Assembly: GCF_017565705.1 (NCBI RefSeq)
Contig: NZ_JAGDYL010000003.1
Coordinates: 33,982-97,981, forward strand
Direction: 5' to 3'
DNA: 64,000 nt
From: Leucobacter ruminantium
GTDB taxonomy: Bacteria > Actinomycetota > Actinomycetes > Actinomycetales > Microbacteriaceae
Numbering within the stretch: position 1 is the stretch's first letter; each line of letters begins with the position of its first letter. The position numbers were made by a program, and so were the translations under genes. The notes beneath the pieces were generated by a model. It had not been told where the DNA came from, ran no database searches, and saw nothing but the letters and a program-made list of their open reading frames with translations. This document shows, one piece after another, positions 37,968 through 46,918 of the stretch.

Positions 37968-39553
37968 AGCGCTGGGTCACATTCGCACTGCTCGCCGTGC
38001 TGGAGCGGGCGGTGCGGCTGCTCATGCCGCGCGTCGGCACCCACCGCATCCTGCTCGCCCCCGGCATCGAGCCGCTGCGGTGGAAGCTGGGGCGGCTGCG
38101 CGCCTGGCGCACCTTCGAGCAGACCGCGAAGCGGGTGCCGGCCTACCGCGAGTTCCTGGCCGAGCGCGGCTTCCCGCGCCGACTCGACACGAGCGCGGGC
38201 GTCGAATCCGCGCTCCTCACCATCCCCGAGATGGACAAGGACTCCTACGTGAAGCGGTGGTCGATCCCCGAACGCTGCCTCGACGGCAGGATCCCTCGCC
38301 GCGGCGTGATCGTCGATGAATCGAGCGGCAGTTCGGGAACGCCGACGAGCTGGATCAGGGGGCCGCGCGAACGCATGGCGACACGGCAGATCCTGCAGCT
38401 CGGCTACTCGAACACCGCGCAGTCGATGAAGTATCCGCCGTTCGTGCTCAACGCCTTCTCGCTCGGCGCGTGGGCCACCGGCATGAACGTCACGACCTCG
38501 CTCACCGACGTGAGCATGATCAAGTCGATCGGGCCCGACAAGAACAAGATCATCCAGACGATCCAGGAGTTCGGGCCGAAGCACACCTACGTGATCCTGA
38601 GCTACCCGCCGTTCCTGAAGTCGCTCTTCGACGACACCCGCCTCGACTGGTCGAAGTACGACATCGTCGCGGCGTTCGGCGGCGAGGGCATCAGCGAGAG
38701 CATGCGCGACCGCATCCTCGAGGTGGCCCACTCCGCGTACGGCAGCTACGGCGCGAGCGATCTCGAGATCAACCTCGCACTCGAGACCGACTTCACGGTC
38801 GAGCTGCGGCGCGCGATCGCGGCGAGTCCCGAACTCGCGAAGCGCGTCAGCAAGCGTGCCGAATACGGCGTGCTGCCCATGATCTTCCAGTTCAACCCGT
38901 TCAACTACCTCATCGAGACCAACGCCGAGGGCGAGCTGCTGGTGACGATCGTGCGTTCCGAGAATCTGAACCCGCGCATCCGCTACAACATCCACGACCG
39001 CGGCCACGTGATGCGCGTCGCCGAACTCGAACCGGTGCTGCGCGAGCTCGGGCTGCAGCGCGTGCTGAAGTCGAAGCTGCTCGACCTGCCGCTGCTCTTC
39101 CACTACGGACGCAGCGACCTCTCGGTCGACTTCAACGGCGCGGTCGTGGGGCCCGACTCGCTCCGCGACGTCATCAACGCCCACGAACTCCTGCTCGGCA
39201 TCGTCGAGAACCACCGTCTCATCTCCTTCGAAGACGGCAGCGGTAACCGTCAGCTGCACCTCGCCATCCAACTGGTCGAGGGATCGGACACCGCCGATCT
39301 CGATGCGGAGAGGCTCGCCGCGGAGGTCTTCGCCGAGCTGCGCCGCGCGAACGGCGACTTCCACAACGCGATCCTCACCTCGGACGACGCGATGCTGCCG
39401 ACCCTGGCCTTCTACCGATTCCGCGAGGGGCCGTTCGAGAACGACGGGGCGAAGCTGAAGAACGAGTACGTCGCGCACCTCGACGCAGGGCAGCTCGGCT
39501 CGGCAGGGCTCGACCTGTCCATCATGGCGGCGAAGCAGCTGCCGCTGAGCTGA
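37964..39553 (+). CDS. Adenylate-forming ligase (phenylacetate-CoA ligase-like)
   Basis: The 529-residue protein has the PaaK/CapK-type layout. A Ser/Gly-rich P-loop VDESSGSSGTPTSWIRG lies near residue 115, AFGGEGISESMRDRI near 235 is the usual G(G)E motif, and AYGSYGASDLEI is the A5-like motif. RYNIHDRGHVM carries the ribose-binding Asp. A hydrophobic first 20 residues (WVTFALLAVLERAVRLLM) may associate with the membrane. It is expected to adenylate a carboxylic acid; whether CoA is the acceptor cannot be told. Translationally coupled to the nitroreductase-like gene and next to a TetR regulator. Confidence 0.75.
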   Translation: MKRWVTFALLAVLERAVRLLMPRVGTHRILLAPGIEPLRWKLGRLRAWRTFEQTAKRVPAYREFLAERGFPRRLDTSAGVESALLTIPEMDKDSYVKRWSIPERCLDGRIPRRGVIVDESSGSSGTPTSWIRGPRERMATRQILQLGYSNTAQSMKYPPFVLNAFSLGAWATGMNVTTSLTDVSMIKSIGPDKNKIIQTIQEFGPKHTYVILSYPPFLKSLFDDTRLDWSKYDIVAAFGGEGISESMRDRILEVAHSAYGSYGASDLEINLALETDFTVELRRAIAASPELAKRVSKRAEYGVLPMIFQFNPFNYLIETNAEGELLVTIVRSENLNPRIRYNIHDRGHVMRVAELEPVLRELGLQRVLKSKLLDLPLLFHYGRSDLSVDFNGAVVGPDSLRDVINAHELLLGIVENHRLISFEDGSGNRQLHLAIQLVEGSDTADLDAERLAAEVFAELRRANGDFHNAILTSDDAMLPTLAFYRFREGPFENDGAKLKNEYVAHLDAGQLGSAGLDLSIMAAKQLPLS

Positions 39554-39559
39554 GCCGGC

Positions 39560-40183
39560 TCAGCCGAGGACGGTGCGGTAGTCGTCGAGCGCCTGGAGGA
39601 ACTCGTTCTCCTCGGCCGTCGCGTCTCCGTCGGCCCGGGCCCACACGTGCATGTGCGCAGCGACCATGCCGTGGACCAGGGTCACCGCGAGCGTGGCCTC
39701 CCGCTCCGGCGAATCGAGCTTGGCGTGCTCCGGGTGCTCGCGCAGCCACGCGATCGTCACCGTCGTAAGGTGGTACGACGACTCGAGCAGCGTGGAGATC
39801 GTGAGGCGCACGGCCTCGGGCTGCTCGGCCATGAGCCTCGCCCTCAGTCGTGCGACCTCGGCGTTCACCTGGCGGTGGCCGATCGCGGCGAAGAGCAGCC
39901 GGAAGATGCCGAGCGGCAGGTTGTCGGGGCTCGAGTCGAGCACTTCGAACGCATCCGATCCCTCGGGGATGCCGATCGCGCGACCGACGATCGCGTAGTC
40001 CCGCGCCGGAAAGTAGTTGAAGAAGGTGCTGCGAGAGATGTCTGCCTGCTCGCAGATGGCCTCGACGGTGACGTTCTCGACGCCGTGCTCGAGGGCCAGA
40101 CTGACCGCGGAGGTCTCGATCGCGTTCTCGGTCGCGCGGCGCTTCCGCGCACGGAGCCCTTCGGGCTTCGGAGCTTCGGTCAT
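39560..40183 (-). CDS. TetR family transcriptional regulator
   Basis: The 207-residue protein has an N-terminal TetR HTH (about residues 12-60): AICEQADISRSTFFNYFPAR is the helix-turn-helix, with the characteristic FFNYF. The C-terminal ligand domain is all-helical with no recognised motif. The start at 40183 is chosen because MTEAPKPEG precedes the HTH at the usual distance. It ends convergently, seven bases from the ligase gene, and may regulate that pair. Overlapping palindromes CTCTAGAG and AGAGCTCT at 40189-40200, just upstream of its start, are a candidate auto-operator. Confidence 0.85.
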   Translation of the reverse strand: MTEAPKPEGLRARKRRATENAIETSAVSLALEHGVENVTVEAICEQADISRSTFFNYFPARDYAIVGRAIGIPEGSDAFEVLDSSPDNLPLGIFRLLFAAIGHRQVNAEVARLRARLMAEQPEAVRLTISTLLESSYHLTTVTIAWLREHPEHAKLDSPEREATLAVTLVHGMVAAHMHVWARADGDATAEENEFLQALDDYRTVLG

Positions 40184-40386
40184 GCTCACTCTAGAGCTCT
40201 CCTCTCGGCGGCGAACGGTGCCGGTGCGCACGTGGTTCGCGCTTCGAGTGTAACGATCGCGGCTGAAGACGAGGTCAGATTCTGGCCCGTGTCCCGACTC
40301 TCATGAGAATCCCTGGTGAGGTGGGTTTCCCCATGAGCGGGGAGGTGCCTGACCTCACGCTGTGACGGGTGCCCCGCGGGTCGCGG

Positions 40387-40395
40387 TGCTAGAAT
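40387..40395 (+). promoter_or_regulatory. Candidate extended -10 promoter of sucCD
   Basis: TGC-TAGAAT at 40387-40395 is an extended -10 element (TGN plus a near-consensus hexamer) in the 291-base gap between the TetR gene and sucC. No good -35 is seen at the usual distance. The implied leader is about 75 bases. The rest of the gap shows no coding frame or named element. Confidence 0.45.
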
Positions 40396-40474
40396 TCGGG
40401 ATTGGTCGACTTATCTCGACGTCGAGACATTTTTCTGCCTCGGATCACCCCGACTCCCAAACGAAGGACAGTAC

Positions 40475-41641
40475 GTGGATCTGTACGAGTACCAGGCACG
40501 AGATCTTTTCGAGCGATACGGAGTGCCGGTGCTTGCCGGCATCGTCGCGGACACCCCCGAAGAGGTGAGGGCGGCCGCCGAGAAGCTGGGCGGCGTCGTC
40601 GTCGTGAAGGCGCAGGTCAAGACCGGCGGCCGCGGCAAGGCCGGCGGCGTGAAGGTCGCGAAGAACCCCGATGAGGCCTACGAGGCGGCGCAGGCCATCC
40701 TCGGCCTCGACATCAAGGGCCACGTGGTGAAGCGCGTGATGGTGGCGGCGGGCGCCGACATCAAGCAGGAGTTCTACTTCTCGGTGCTGCTCGACCGTGC
40801 GAACCGCTCCTACCTCTCGCTCTGCAGCGTCGAGGGCGGCATGGACATCGAGCAGCTCGCCGTCGAGAAGCCCGAGGCGCTCGCGCGCGTCGAGGTGGAT
40901 CCGATCACCGGCATCGATGCAGCCAAGGCCGAGGAGATCGCCCGCGCGGCGAAGTTCCCCGAGGAGCTCGTCGGCAAGGTCGTGCCCGTCTTCCAGAAGC
41001 TGTACGAGGTCTACACCGGTGAAGACGCGACCCTGGTCGAGGTCAACCCGCTCGTGCTCACGGGCGAGGGCGAGATCATCGCCCTCGACGGCAAGGTCTC
41101 GCTCGACGCCAACGCCGACTTCCGCCAGCCCGAGCACGAGGCGCTCGAGGACAAGGCCGCCGAGGATCCGCTCGAGGCCAAGGCGAAGGCGCAGGATCTC
41201 AACTACGTGAAGCTCGACGGCGAGGTCGGCGTGATCGGCAATGGCGCCGGTCTCGTGATGTCGACGCTCGACGTCGTCGCCTACGCGGGCGAGAACCACG
41301 GCGGAGTGAAGCCCGCCAACTTCCTCGACATCGGCGGCGGCGCCTCGGCCGAGGTCATGGCGGCCGGCCTCGATGTGATCCTCGGCGACCCGCAGGTCAA
41401 GTCGGTCTTCGTCAACGTCTTCGGCGGCATCACCGCCTGCGACGCGGTCGCCAACGGCATCGTCGGTGCGCTCGAGAAGCTCGGCGACGCCGCGAACAAG
41501 CCGCTCGTCGTGCGGCTCGACGGCAACAACGTCGAGGAGGGCCGCGCGATCCTCAACCAGGCGAACCACCCGCTCGTCGTGCAGGCAGCCACCATGGACG
41601 AGGGCGCCGACAAGGCCGCCGAACTGGCCAACGCCCGCTAA
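40475..41641 (+). CDS. sucC: Succinyl-CoA synthetase beta subunit
   Basis: SucC with SucD interconverts succinyl-CoA and succinate with substrate-level phosphorylation in the TCA cycle. The 388-residue protein has [19 protein letters not shown], the ATP-grasp [39 protein letters not shown] with metal-binding residues, and [17 protein letters not shown]. The GTG at 40475 follows GAAGGA. sucD starts 30 bases downstream after GAAAGAAG. The pair forms a typical two-gene operon. Confidence 0.97.
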   Translation: MDLYEYQARDLFERYGVPVLAGIVADTPEEVRAAAEKLGGVVVVKAQVKTGGRGKAGGVKVAKNPDEAYEAAQAILGLDIKGHVVKRVMVAAGADIKQEFYFSVLLDRANRSYLSLCSVEGGMDIEQLAVEKPEALARVEVDPITGIDAAKAEEIARAAKFPEELVGKVVPVFQKLYEVYTGEDATLVEVNPLVLTGEGEIIALDGKVSLDANADFRQPEHEALEDKAAEDPLEAKAKAQDLNYVKLDGEVGVIGNGAGLVMSTLDVVAYAGENHGGVKPANFLDIGGGASAEVMAAGLDVILGDPQVKSVFVNVFGGITACDAVANGIVGALEKLGDAANKPLVVRLDGNNVEEGRAILNQANHPLVVQAATMDEGADKAAELANAR

Positions 41642-41671
41642 CCGACGAGACTCACGGAAAGAAGCAACAGA

Positions 41672-42574
41672 ATGTCGATCTTCCTGAACAAGGATTCCAA
41701 GGTCATCGTCCAGGGCATCACCGGCGGCGAGGGCACCAAGCACACCGCGCGCATGCTCGCCGCGGGCACGAACATCGTCGGCGGCGTGAACGCGCGCAAG
41801 GCGGGCACCACCGTCTCGCACGTCGATGCCTCCGGCGCTCAGGTCGAGTTGCCGGTGTTCGCCTCGGTCGCCGAGGCGATGGCCGAGACCGGCGCCGACG
41901 TGTCGGTCGCCTTCGTGCCCCCGGCCTTCACCAAGGACGCCGCGATCGAGGCCATCGACGCCGGCATCGGCCTGCTGGTGATCATCACCGAGGGCGTGCC
42001 CGTCAAGGATTCGGCCGAGCTGTGGGCGCACGCGAAGGCCACGGGCGGCAAGACCCGCATCATCGGCCCGAACTGCCCCGGCATCATCACCCCCGACGAG
42101 GCGCTCGCCGGCATCACGCCCGCGACCATCACGGGCAAGGGCCCGATCGGCCTCGTCTCGAAGTCGGGCACGCTGACCTACCAGATGATGTACGAACTGC
42201 GCGATCTCGGCTTCTCGACCGCGATCGGCATCGGCGGCGACCCCATCATCGGCACCACCCACATCGACGCGCTCGCCGCGTTCGAGGCCGACCCCGAGAC
42301 GAAGGCGATCGTGATGATCGGCGAGATCGGCGGCGACGCCGAGGAGCGTGCGGCCGAGTTCATCAAGGCCAACGTCACCAAGCCGGTCGTCGGCTACGTC
42401 GCGGGCTTCACCGCCCCCGAGGGCAAGACGATGGGTCACGCCGGCGCGATCGTCTCCGGCTCGGCCGGCACCGCGCAGGCGAAGAAGGAGGCCCTCGAGG
42501 CCGCCGGCGTCAAGGTGGGCAAGACCCCCACCGAGGCCGCGAACCTGCTGCGTGAGGCATTCGCAGCGCTGTAA
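41672..42574 (+). CDS. sucD: Succinyl-CoA synthetase alpha subunit
   Basis: The 300-residue alpha subunit binds CoA and carries the phosphorylated His. [20 protein letters not shown] is the CoA-binding N-terminus, [20 protein letters not shown] follows, and [20 protein letters not shown] contains the active His. Length and motifs are complete. The final codons and 3' flank are part of a direct repeat (42567-42594 and 42628-42655). Confidence 0.97.
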   Translation: MSIFLNKDSKVIVQGITGGEGTKHTARMLAAGTNIVGGVNARKAGTTVSHVDASGAQVELPVFASVAEAMAETGADVSVAFVPPAFTKDAAIEAIDAGIGLLVIITEGVPVKDSAELWAHAKATGGKTRIIGPNCPGIITPDEALAGITPATITGKGPIGLVSKSGTLTYQMMYELRDLGFSTAIGIGGDPIIGTTHIDALAAFEADPETKAIVMIGEIGGDAEERAAEFIKANVTKPVVGYVAGFTAPEGKTMGHAGAIVSGSAGTAQAKKEALEAAGVKVGKTPTEAANLLREAFAAL

Positions 42575-42655
42575 GCGCGTCGGCGTTCACGCGCGAATGC
42601 TACTGGCGCCACTGCGCCAGTACAACGCGCTGTAAGCGCGTCGGCGTTCACGCGC
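42567..42655. repeat. Direct repeat of the sucD 3' end around a small hairpin
   Basis: A 28-base segment covering the last sucD codons, the TAA stop and 20 following bases (42567-42594, CGCTGTAAGCGCGTCGGCG onward) recurs exactly at 42628-42655, 61 bases away. A 33-base interval separates the copies and holds the hairpin at 42601-42622. The structure parallels the guaA 3' duplication at 19948-20104. Confidence 0.85.
42601..42622 (+). terminator. Hairpin after sucD
   Basis: TACTGGCGC at 42601-42609 and GCGCCAGTA at 42614-42622 form a perfect 9-bp stem with a four-base loop, 26 bases after the sucD stop. It is placed to end the sucCD transcript. Confidence 0.6.
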
Positions 42656-42810
42656 CGAGCTGCGAGGCTCCCGCTCCCCGAGCTTGTCGAGGGGGGGCGG
42701 GAGCCTTGTGTTGTGCGGGTGCCGCGTCCGATGTTCGTCGCACGGGGCCGGCGCCCGGGGCCCGAGTCGGCGCCGCCGCATACGCCTGCGCTCGCCGCGA
42801 GATGAGGGCT

Positions 42811-42862
42811 TCTGCACGAGATGCCCCCTCGTTCCCGGGCAATAGGGGGCATCTCGTGCAGA
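42811..42862. repeat. Perfect 19-bp inverted repeat
   Basis: TCTGCACGAGATGCCCCCT at 42811-42829 is exactly reverse-complemented at 42844-42862, with a 14-base spacer. It sits about 105 bases upstream of the MetE-like gene. The spacer contains CCCGGG. It could be a terminator, a large operator, or a copy of a dispersed repeat; no second copy is present in this window. Confidence 0.9.
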
Positions 42863-42966
42863 CGCACGGGTGTCGTACTCCGCGCCCCCGGGGGGAGCCC
42901 GAGGAGTGCGGGGAGCGCGGGGCCCGCGGCGACGGGATGCCCTGGGCGCTCACTACACTGGAGCGC

Positions 42967-44076
42967 ATGACGCAACCCCAGGCCGGTAGTGACTGCCCCG
43001 CCGATCACGACGGAACGCTGCGCGTTTCGCCCAGTGCGATCGGCGCCCACCTCGTCGGCAGCATCAACTTCGACGACGCCGAGACCACGATGCGCACCGC
43101 CGCAGAACACCTCGGCGACCGACTCAAGCGCATCCCCGACGGTGAGGTGGGGGAGCGCTTCCACTGGATCGTGTTCCAGGCCGATCGCCTCGGACAGGCG
43201 GACGGTATCGAGCGCGTCGGCGACACCCCGATCCCTCTCCGCATGCTCGACATGCGCCAGGTGCGCCTCGCCGACGGCGTGCGCGCCGAAGACCTCGATC
43301 TGCCGCCGCTCGGCTACGCCGATGCCGCGCTCGACTCGTGGGCCGTCTTCGCGAGGCTGAAGCGCGAGGGCGTCGTCCCGGCGGGTACCCGATTCCAGGT
43401 GTCGCTGCCGACCCCGCTCGGCGTCGTCGGCAGCTTCGTCCGCGCCGAGGACCGCGCCGAGTTCGAGCCGGTCTACGAGCGGGCGCTCGCTGCCGAACTC
43501 GATCGCATTCTCACCGAGATCCCCCACGACGAGGTTGCGATCCAGTGGGACGCCGCGCTCGAGTTCGCGATGCTCGAGGGGCAGACGAGCTTCACGGGGC
43601 AGCCCTACGAGTGGTTCGACGACGTCTGGGCCGGCACAGCCGAGCGCCTCGCCCGCCAGATCGACCGCGTTCCCGCCGACGTCGAGGTCGGCGTGCACCT
43701 CTGCTACGGCGACGTCGCCGAGAAGCACTTCGTCGAACCGCGCGACGCTGAGCACCTCACCCGCTTCGCGAATCTCGTCGTCGAGCGGGCGCGCCGCGAC
43801 CTCACCTGGCTGCACCTGCCGGTGCCGATCGAGCGCGATGACGACGCCTACTTCGAGCCCCTCGAGCGGCTCGCGATCCCCGCGGAGACCGAGCTCTACC
43901 TCGGCCTCGTGCACCGCGAGGACGGGGCCGAGGGCGCCGAGCGCCGCATCGCGGCAGCACGGCGGCATGTCTCCCGCACCTTCGGGGTTGCGACCGAGTG
44001 CGGTTTCGGCCGTGCACCGGAGGGGACGACCGTGCCCCTCTTCGAGGCGCACCGGGCCGTCACCGCGTCCTGGTAA
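42967..44076 (+). CDS. MetE-fold protein (cobalamin-independent methionine synthase-like)
   Basis: The 369-residue protein resembles the C-terminal catalytic barrel of MetE but is far shorter than MetE (about 750). Near the N-terminus, SAIGAHLVGSINFDDAETTM replaces the usual folate region. EVGVHLCYGDVAEKHF supplies the His and Cys that bind Zn in MetE, and ATECGFGRAP near residue 347 supplies the second Cys. The Zn site therefore looks complete. Stand-alone proteins of this kind may use another methyl donor or catalyse another C-S reaction; the substrate is unknown. The frame is open upstream, but ATG 42967 fits the start of similarity. Confidence 0.72.
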   Translation: MTQPQAGSDCPADHDGTLRVSPSAIGAHLVGSINFDDAETTMRTAAEHLGDRLKRIPDGEVGERFHWIVFQADRLGQADGIERVGDTPIPLRMLDMRQVRLADGVRAEDLDLPPLGYADAALDSWAVFARLKREGVVPAGTRFQVSLPTPLGVVGSFVRAEDRAEFEPVYERALAAELDRILTEIPHDEVAIQWDAALEFAMLEGQTSFTGQPYEWFDDVWAGTAERLARQIDRVPADVEVGVHLCYGDVAEKHFVEPRDAEHLTRFANLVVERARRDLTWLHLPVPIERDDDAYFEPLERLAIPAETELYLGLVHREDGAEGAERRIAAARRHVSRTFGVATECGFGRAPEGTTVPLFEAHRAVTASW

Positions 44077-44096
44077 GGGGGCGCCGTCGCGCCCCC
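44077..44096. terminator. Hairpin between convergent MetE-like and GAP-family genes
   Basis: GGGGGCG (44077-44083) pairs with CGCCCCC (44090-44096) across a six-base loop, directly after the MetE-like stop codon. The position between convergent genes supports a terminator role. Confidence 0.55.
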
Positions 44097-44150
44097 GTGG
44101 CTACAGGGGAGCGCGCCCAAGCCGGAGCGCGCCCGCGCGTCACGGATCCC

Positions 44151-44912
44151 TCACCCGATGAACGGCAGTCGCAAGCCGAGCTCCGTAAACGCGGACCGGG
44201 CGAGCAGGAAACCGATGATGCCGAGGATCCACGAGGTGTTCTCGGCGCCGGTGCGCTGCATCCAGGCGGTGAAGCGCTGCAGCGGCCGCTCGACCGCGCG
44301 GGCGGCGAGGAGCCTCGCCGCGAGCAGCAGCAGTGCGGGGGCGATCATGACGAGGCAGTATCCGGCGAGCAGGGCGAAGCGGGCAGGCATGCCGAGCGGT
44401 GCGTCGGCGATCATCGTCATACCGATGAGATAGGGCAGCATCGACGCGACCTCGATGAGGCCCGCCGCGAGCGCCACCCCCATCACGGCCGCGCCGCTCG
44501 TGTGCGGGGCGAGCACCCGCTCGCGCCACCTGAGCAGACGGGCGCTGCCCTGCTGCGCCGAGGGATCGCCCGCCTTCGCGCGCTTCTTGCGGCGGGAGTC
44601 GCGCTCGCCCATCCAGATCCCTGCGGCGAGCAGCGCGAGGCCGACGAGCAGCAGCGCCCACTGGCCGAACGCGGAGTCGAGGAAGTCGCGGCCGATGTGG
44701 ATCGCGCTCACGATGCCGAGTGTGAAGAGGATGCCGACGAGGTAGTAGAAGCCGGTGATCGAGCCGAGGTACAGCAGGATCCTGCCGACGCGCGGCCGGC
44801 CCGGTGCGATGAGGAAGAAGAGCGGGATCAGGAGGGTTCCGACGCTGAGGCCGTCGACGAGGGCGAGGATCGCGAGCGCTGCTGGGAGCGGGAGGCCGGT
44901 GAGGAAGTCCAT
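44151..44912 (-). CDS. GAP family (Sap-like) integral membrane protein
   Basis: The 253-residue protein has six to seven hydrophobic segments. LPAALAILALVDGLSVGTLL is the first, the short basic loop APGRPRVGRILLY follows, and SGAAVMGVALAAGLIEVASM lies in the second half. This pattern matches the GAP family (Sap, sulfolipid-1-addressing protein) of actinobacteria, implicated in exporting glycolipids or peptidolipids in mycobacteria. The cargo here is unknown. The ATG at 44912 gives MDFLTG; a GTG six codons upstream is possible. It is divergent from the histidine kinase gene. Confidence 0.78.
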   Translation of the reverse strand: MDFLTGLPLPAALAILALVDGLSVGTLLIPLFFLIAPGRPRVGRILLYLGSITGFYYLVGILFTLGIVSAIHIGRDFLDSAFGQWALLLVGLALLAAGIWMGERDSRRKKRAKAGDPSAQQGSARLLRWRERVLAPHTSGAAVMGVALAAGLIEVASMLPYLIGMTMIADAPLGMPARFALLAGYCLVMIAPALLLLAARLLAARAVERPLQRFTAWMQRTGAENTSWILGIIGFLLARSAFTELGLRLPFIG

Positions 44913-45019
44913 GCTCAGAGCATCTCGCACCGCGAGGGATCCTGGATCGGCTGAAGGCAGGATGCGGCGTCATCCTTTGGTCGGAGGCGGAAGCCGGGCG
45001 ACCCTGCTTGGATGGTGGC

Positions 45020-46252
45020 ATGGGAGCTGAGCGGGAGCCGATGCCGGGGAGCAGAGCCGCGCCCGGTGCTCCCTCTTGGGCGGCCGAGCGCCCGTGGGCG
45101 ATGGCCGGGCTGTACCTGCTGCTCGCGGCGGGGCTCGCGGTGCTCGGCGGGGCGGGGCTGTGGGATGTGTTCTCGCTGCTGCCCGAGCACCCGCCCGCCT
45201 GGTGGACCCTCGCGACCGCCGTCCCGGCCTGCGCGACCGTGCTGCTGGAGAGACGGGCGCCCTTCGTCGGCCTCGCGCTGTCGCTGCTGCTGTTCGTCGC
45301 CGATCTGCTGACCGTCGGCGGTCTCGTGCCGTTGCTCGTGATGCTCGAGCTGATCCACGCCTGCGTGATCTCGCTCCGCCCCCGGCAGCGCCGACGCATG
45401 CTCTGGGCAAGCGCGGCCGGTGCGGTCGTGCTGAGTGCGACCGCGTTCGCGCTCACGAGGGATCCCCGCGTCGCGCTCATGATCGCGCTGCAGTTCGGCG
45501 GCCTGCTCGGGGTGACGTTCTGGTACGCCAACTCGGTGGCCCAGTCGCGCGAGCTCGTCGAACTGCACCGCAGGCGGGCCGAGGACGCGGTGCGGCTCGC
45601 GGAGCTGGACCGGATCGCCGCGGTGCAGGGGGAGCGGGACCGCATGGCGCGCGAACTGCACGACGTGGTGGCCGGCCATGTCGCGGCGGTCGCGATCCGC
45701 AGCGAGGCGGCGCTCGGCATGCCGGGAGGCGACAGCGCGGAGCGCGGCTCGCTGCGCGCGGTGCGCGACTCGAGCCTGGAGGCCCATGCGGCGCTGCGGT
45801 CGATGATCCAGGTGCTGCGCTCGGGGGAGTCGGATCCCTCGCCCTCCCCGGGTCGGGCCGGGATCGCCGATCTGGCCGATGCGGCCGTGGCGTCGGGGGT
45901 CGGCGACGTGCGCGTGATCGACGGCATCGGCTTCGAGCTGTCGGCGCCCGTCGATCATGCCGTGGGCAGGGTCGTGCAGGAGGCGCTCGCGAACGCCGTG
46001 CGGCACGCCTCGGGCGCGGAGGTCGAGGTGCGGCTCTCGGAGGGCGCCGGCGAGGGCGCCGGCGAGGTGCGCGTCGACGTCGTCTCGCGCGGCGGCTCGG
46101 CGCTCGCACGGCCGGAGCTGCGGGGGAGCGGGATGGGGCTCGGGCTGCTCGAGGAGCGGGCGCACGCCCTCGGCGGCGAGATCACGGCCGGTCCCGAGAC
46201 GGGCGGGGTGTGGGCCGTGCGCGCCAGGCTGCCGCGGGGAGAGGGATCGTGA
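45020..46252 (+). CDS. Two-component sensor histidine kinase (HisKA_3/NarL type)
   Basis: The 410-residue protein has four to five hydrophobic segments in residues 25-165 with almost no extracellular domain, which suggests sensing in or at the membrane. Then come a coiled segment and the dimerisation/phosphoacceptor motif ERDRMARELHDVVAGHVAAV with His214. The ATPase domain has VQEALANAVRHASGAEVEV (N box) and GSGMGLGLLEERAHALGGEI (G box). The ATG at 45020 gives MGAERE; a TTG four codons upstream is possible. Its stop overlaps the GTG of the response regulator. Confidence 0.9.
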   Translation: MGAEREPMPGSRAAPGAPSWAAERPWAMAGLYLLLAAGLAVLGGAGLWDVFSLLPEHPPAWWTLATAVPACATVLLERRAPFVGLALSLLLFVADLLTVGGLVPLLVMLELIHACVISLRPRQRRRMLWASAAGAVVLSATAFALTRDPRVALMIALQFGGLLGVTFWYANSVAQSRELVELHRRRAEDAVRLAELDRIAAVQGERDRMARELHDVVAGHVAAVAIRSEAALGMPGGDSAERGSLRAVRDSSLEAHAALRSMIQVLRSGESDPSPSPGRAGIADLADAAVASGVGDVRVIDGIGFELSAPVDHAVGRVVQEALANAVRHASGAEVEVRLSEGAGEGAGEVRVDVVSRGGSALARPELRGSGMGLGLLEERAHALGGEITAGPETGGVWAVRARLPRGEGS

Positions 46253-46914
46253 CCGACGGAGCGCGGTCGCCCCGCGTGGTGATCGCGGACGATCACGGCA
46301 TGATCCGCGAGGGGCTGCGCATGATCCTCGAATCCCACGGGGTCGAAGTGGTGGGAGAGGCCGCCGACGGGGCCGCCGCGATCCGGAGCGCCGCAGCCCT
46401 CCAGCCGGACGCGGTGCTCATGGATCTCCGCATGCCCGGCGTCGACGGCATCGCGGCGACGCGGGAGATCGTCGCCGCCGGCACCGCCGAGGTGCTCGCG
46501 CTCACGAGCTTCGACGAGGACGAACTGGTGTTCGCCGCGATCCGGGCGGGCGCCGCCGGCTTCCTGCTGAAGACGACCGCTGCGGGGCCGCTCGTGGACG
46601 CGGTGCAGCGCGTCGCGGCGGGGGAGGGCGTGCTCGATCCCCGGGTCACCAGGCGGGCGCTCGCCGCCATCGCCGAGGGATCGGCCTGCGGCGGGGAACG
46701 GGAAGCGGAGCTGCACGGCCTCGACCAGCTCACCGCGAGGGAACGGGAGGTGCTGGCCGCGATGCGCGAGGGGCGATCCAACGCGAGGATCGCCGCCGCC
46801 CTCGGCATCTCGATCCCGACGGTGAAATCGCACGTCTCGAGCGTGCTGGTGAAGCTCGGCGCGGAGAGCAGGGCGCACGCGGCAGCGCTCGCCCGGGACG
46901 TCCGGCTCGAGTGA
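46249..46914 (+). CDS. NarL/LuxR family response regulator
   Basis: The 221-residue protein has a receiver domain with VVIADDHGMIREGL (acidic pair at residues 14-15), phospho-acceptor Asp59 in VLMDLRMPGVDG, and FLLKTTAAG carrying the conserved Lys. A LuxR HTH follows at about 155-215 (LTAREREVLAAMREGRSNAR and SIPTVKSHVSSVLVKLGAES). It is the cognate partner of the overlapping kinase. The target genes are unknown; the divergent GAP-family membrane gene is the nearest candidate. Confidence 0.93.
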   Translation: MTDGARSPRVVIADDHGMIREGLRMILESHGVEVVGEAADGAAAIRSAAALQPDAVLMDLRMPGVDGIAATREIVAAGTAEVLALTSFDEDELVFAAIRAGAAGFLLKTTAAGPLVDAVQRVAAGEGVLDPRVTRRALAAIAEGSACGGEREAELHGLDQLTAREREVLAAMREGRSNARIAAALGISIPTVKSHVSSVLVKLGAESRAHAAALARDVRLE

Positions 46915-46918
46915 GGCA

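Larger units (their letters stand above)
42575..42966. other. 392-base gene-free region after sucD
   Basis: This gap holds the sucD-derived direct repeat and hairpin (to 42655), then a GC-rich stretch with no credible gene, then the 19-bp perfect inverted repeat at 42811-42862. The last hundred bases lead to the ATG at 42967 and contain no clear -10/-35 pair. Frames are open here because of composition, but none has a ribosome-binding site or recognisable product. Confidence 0.7.

Noticed and set aside
38041..39553. Horizontal transfer of the nitroreductase-ligase pair
   Set aside because: Base composition and codon use by eye match the surroundings, no mobile element or tRNA is adjacent, and the iterated octamer is also present inside (38290, 39278).
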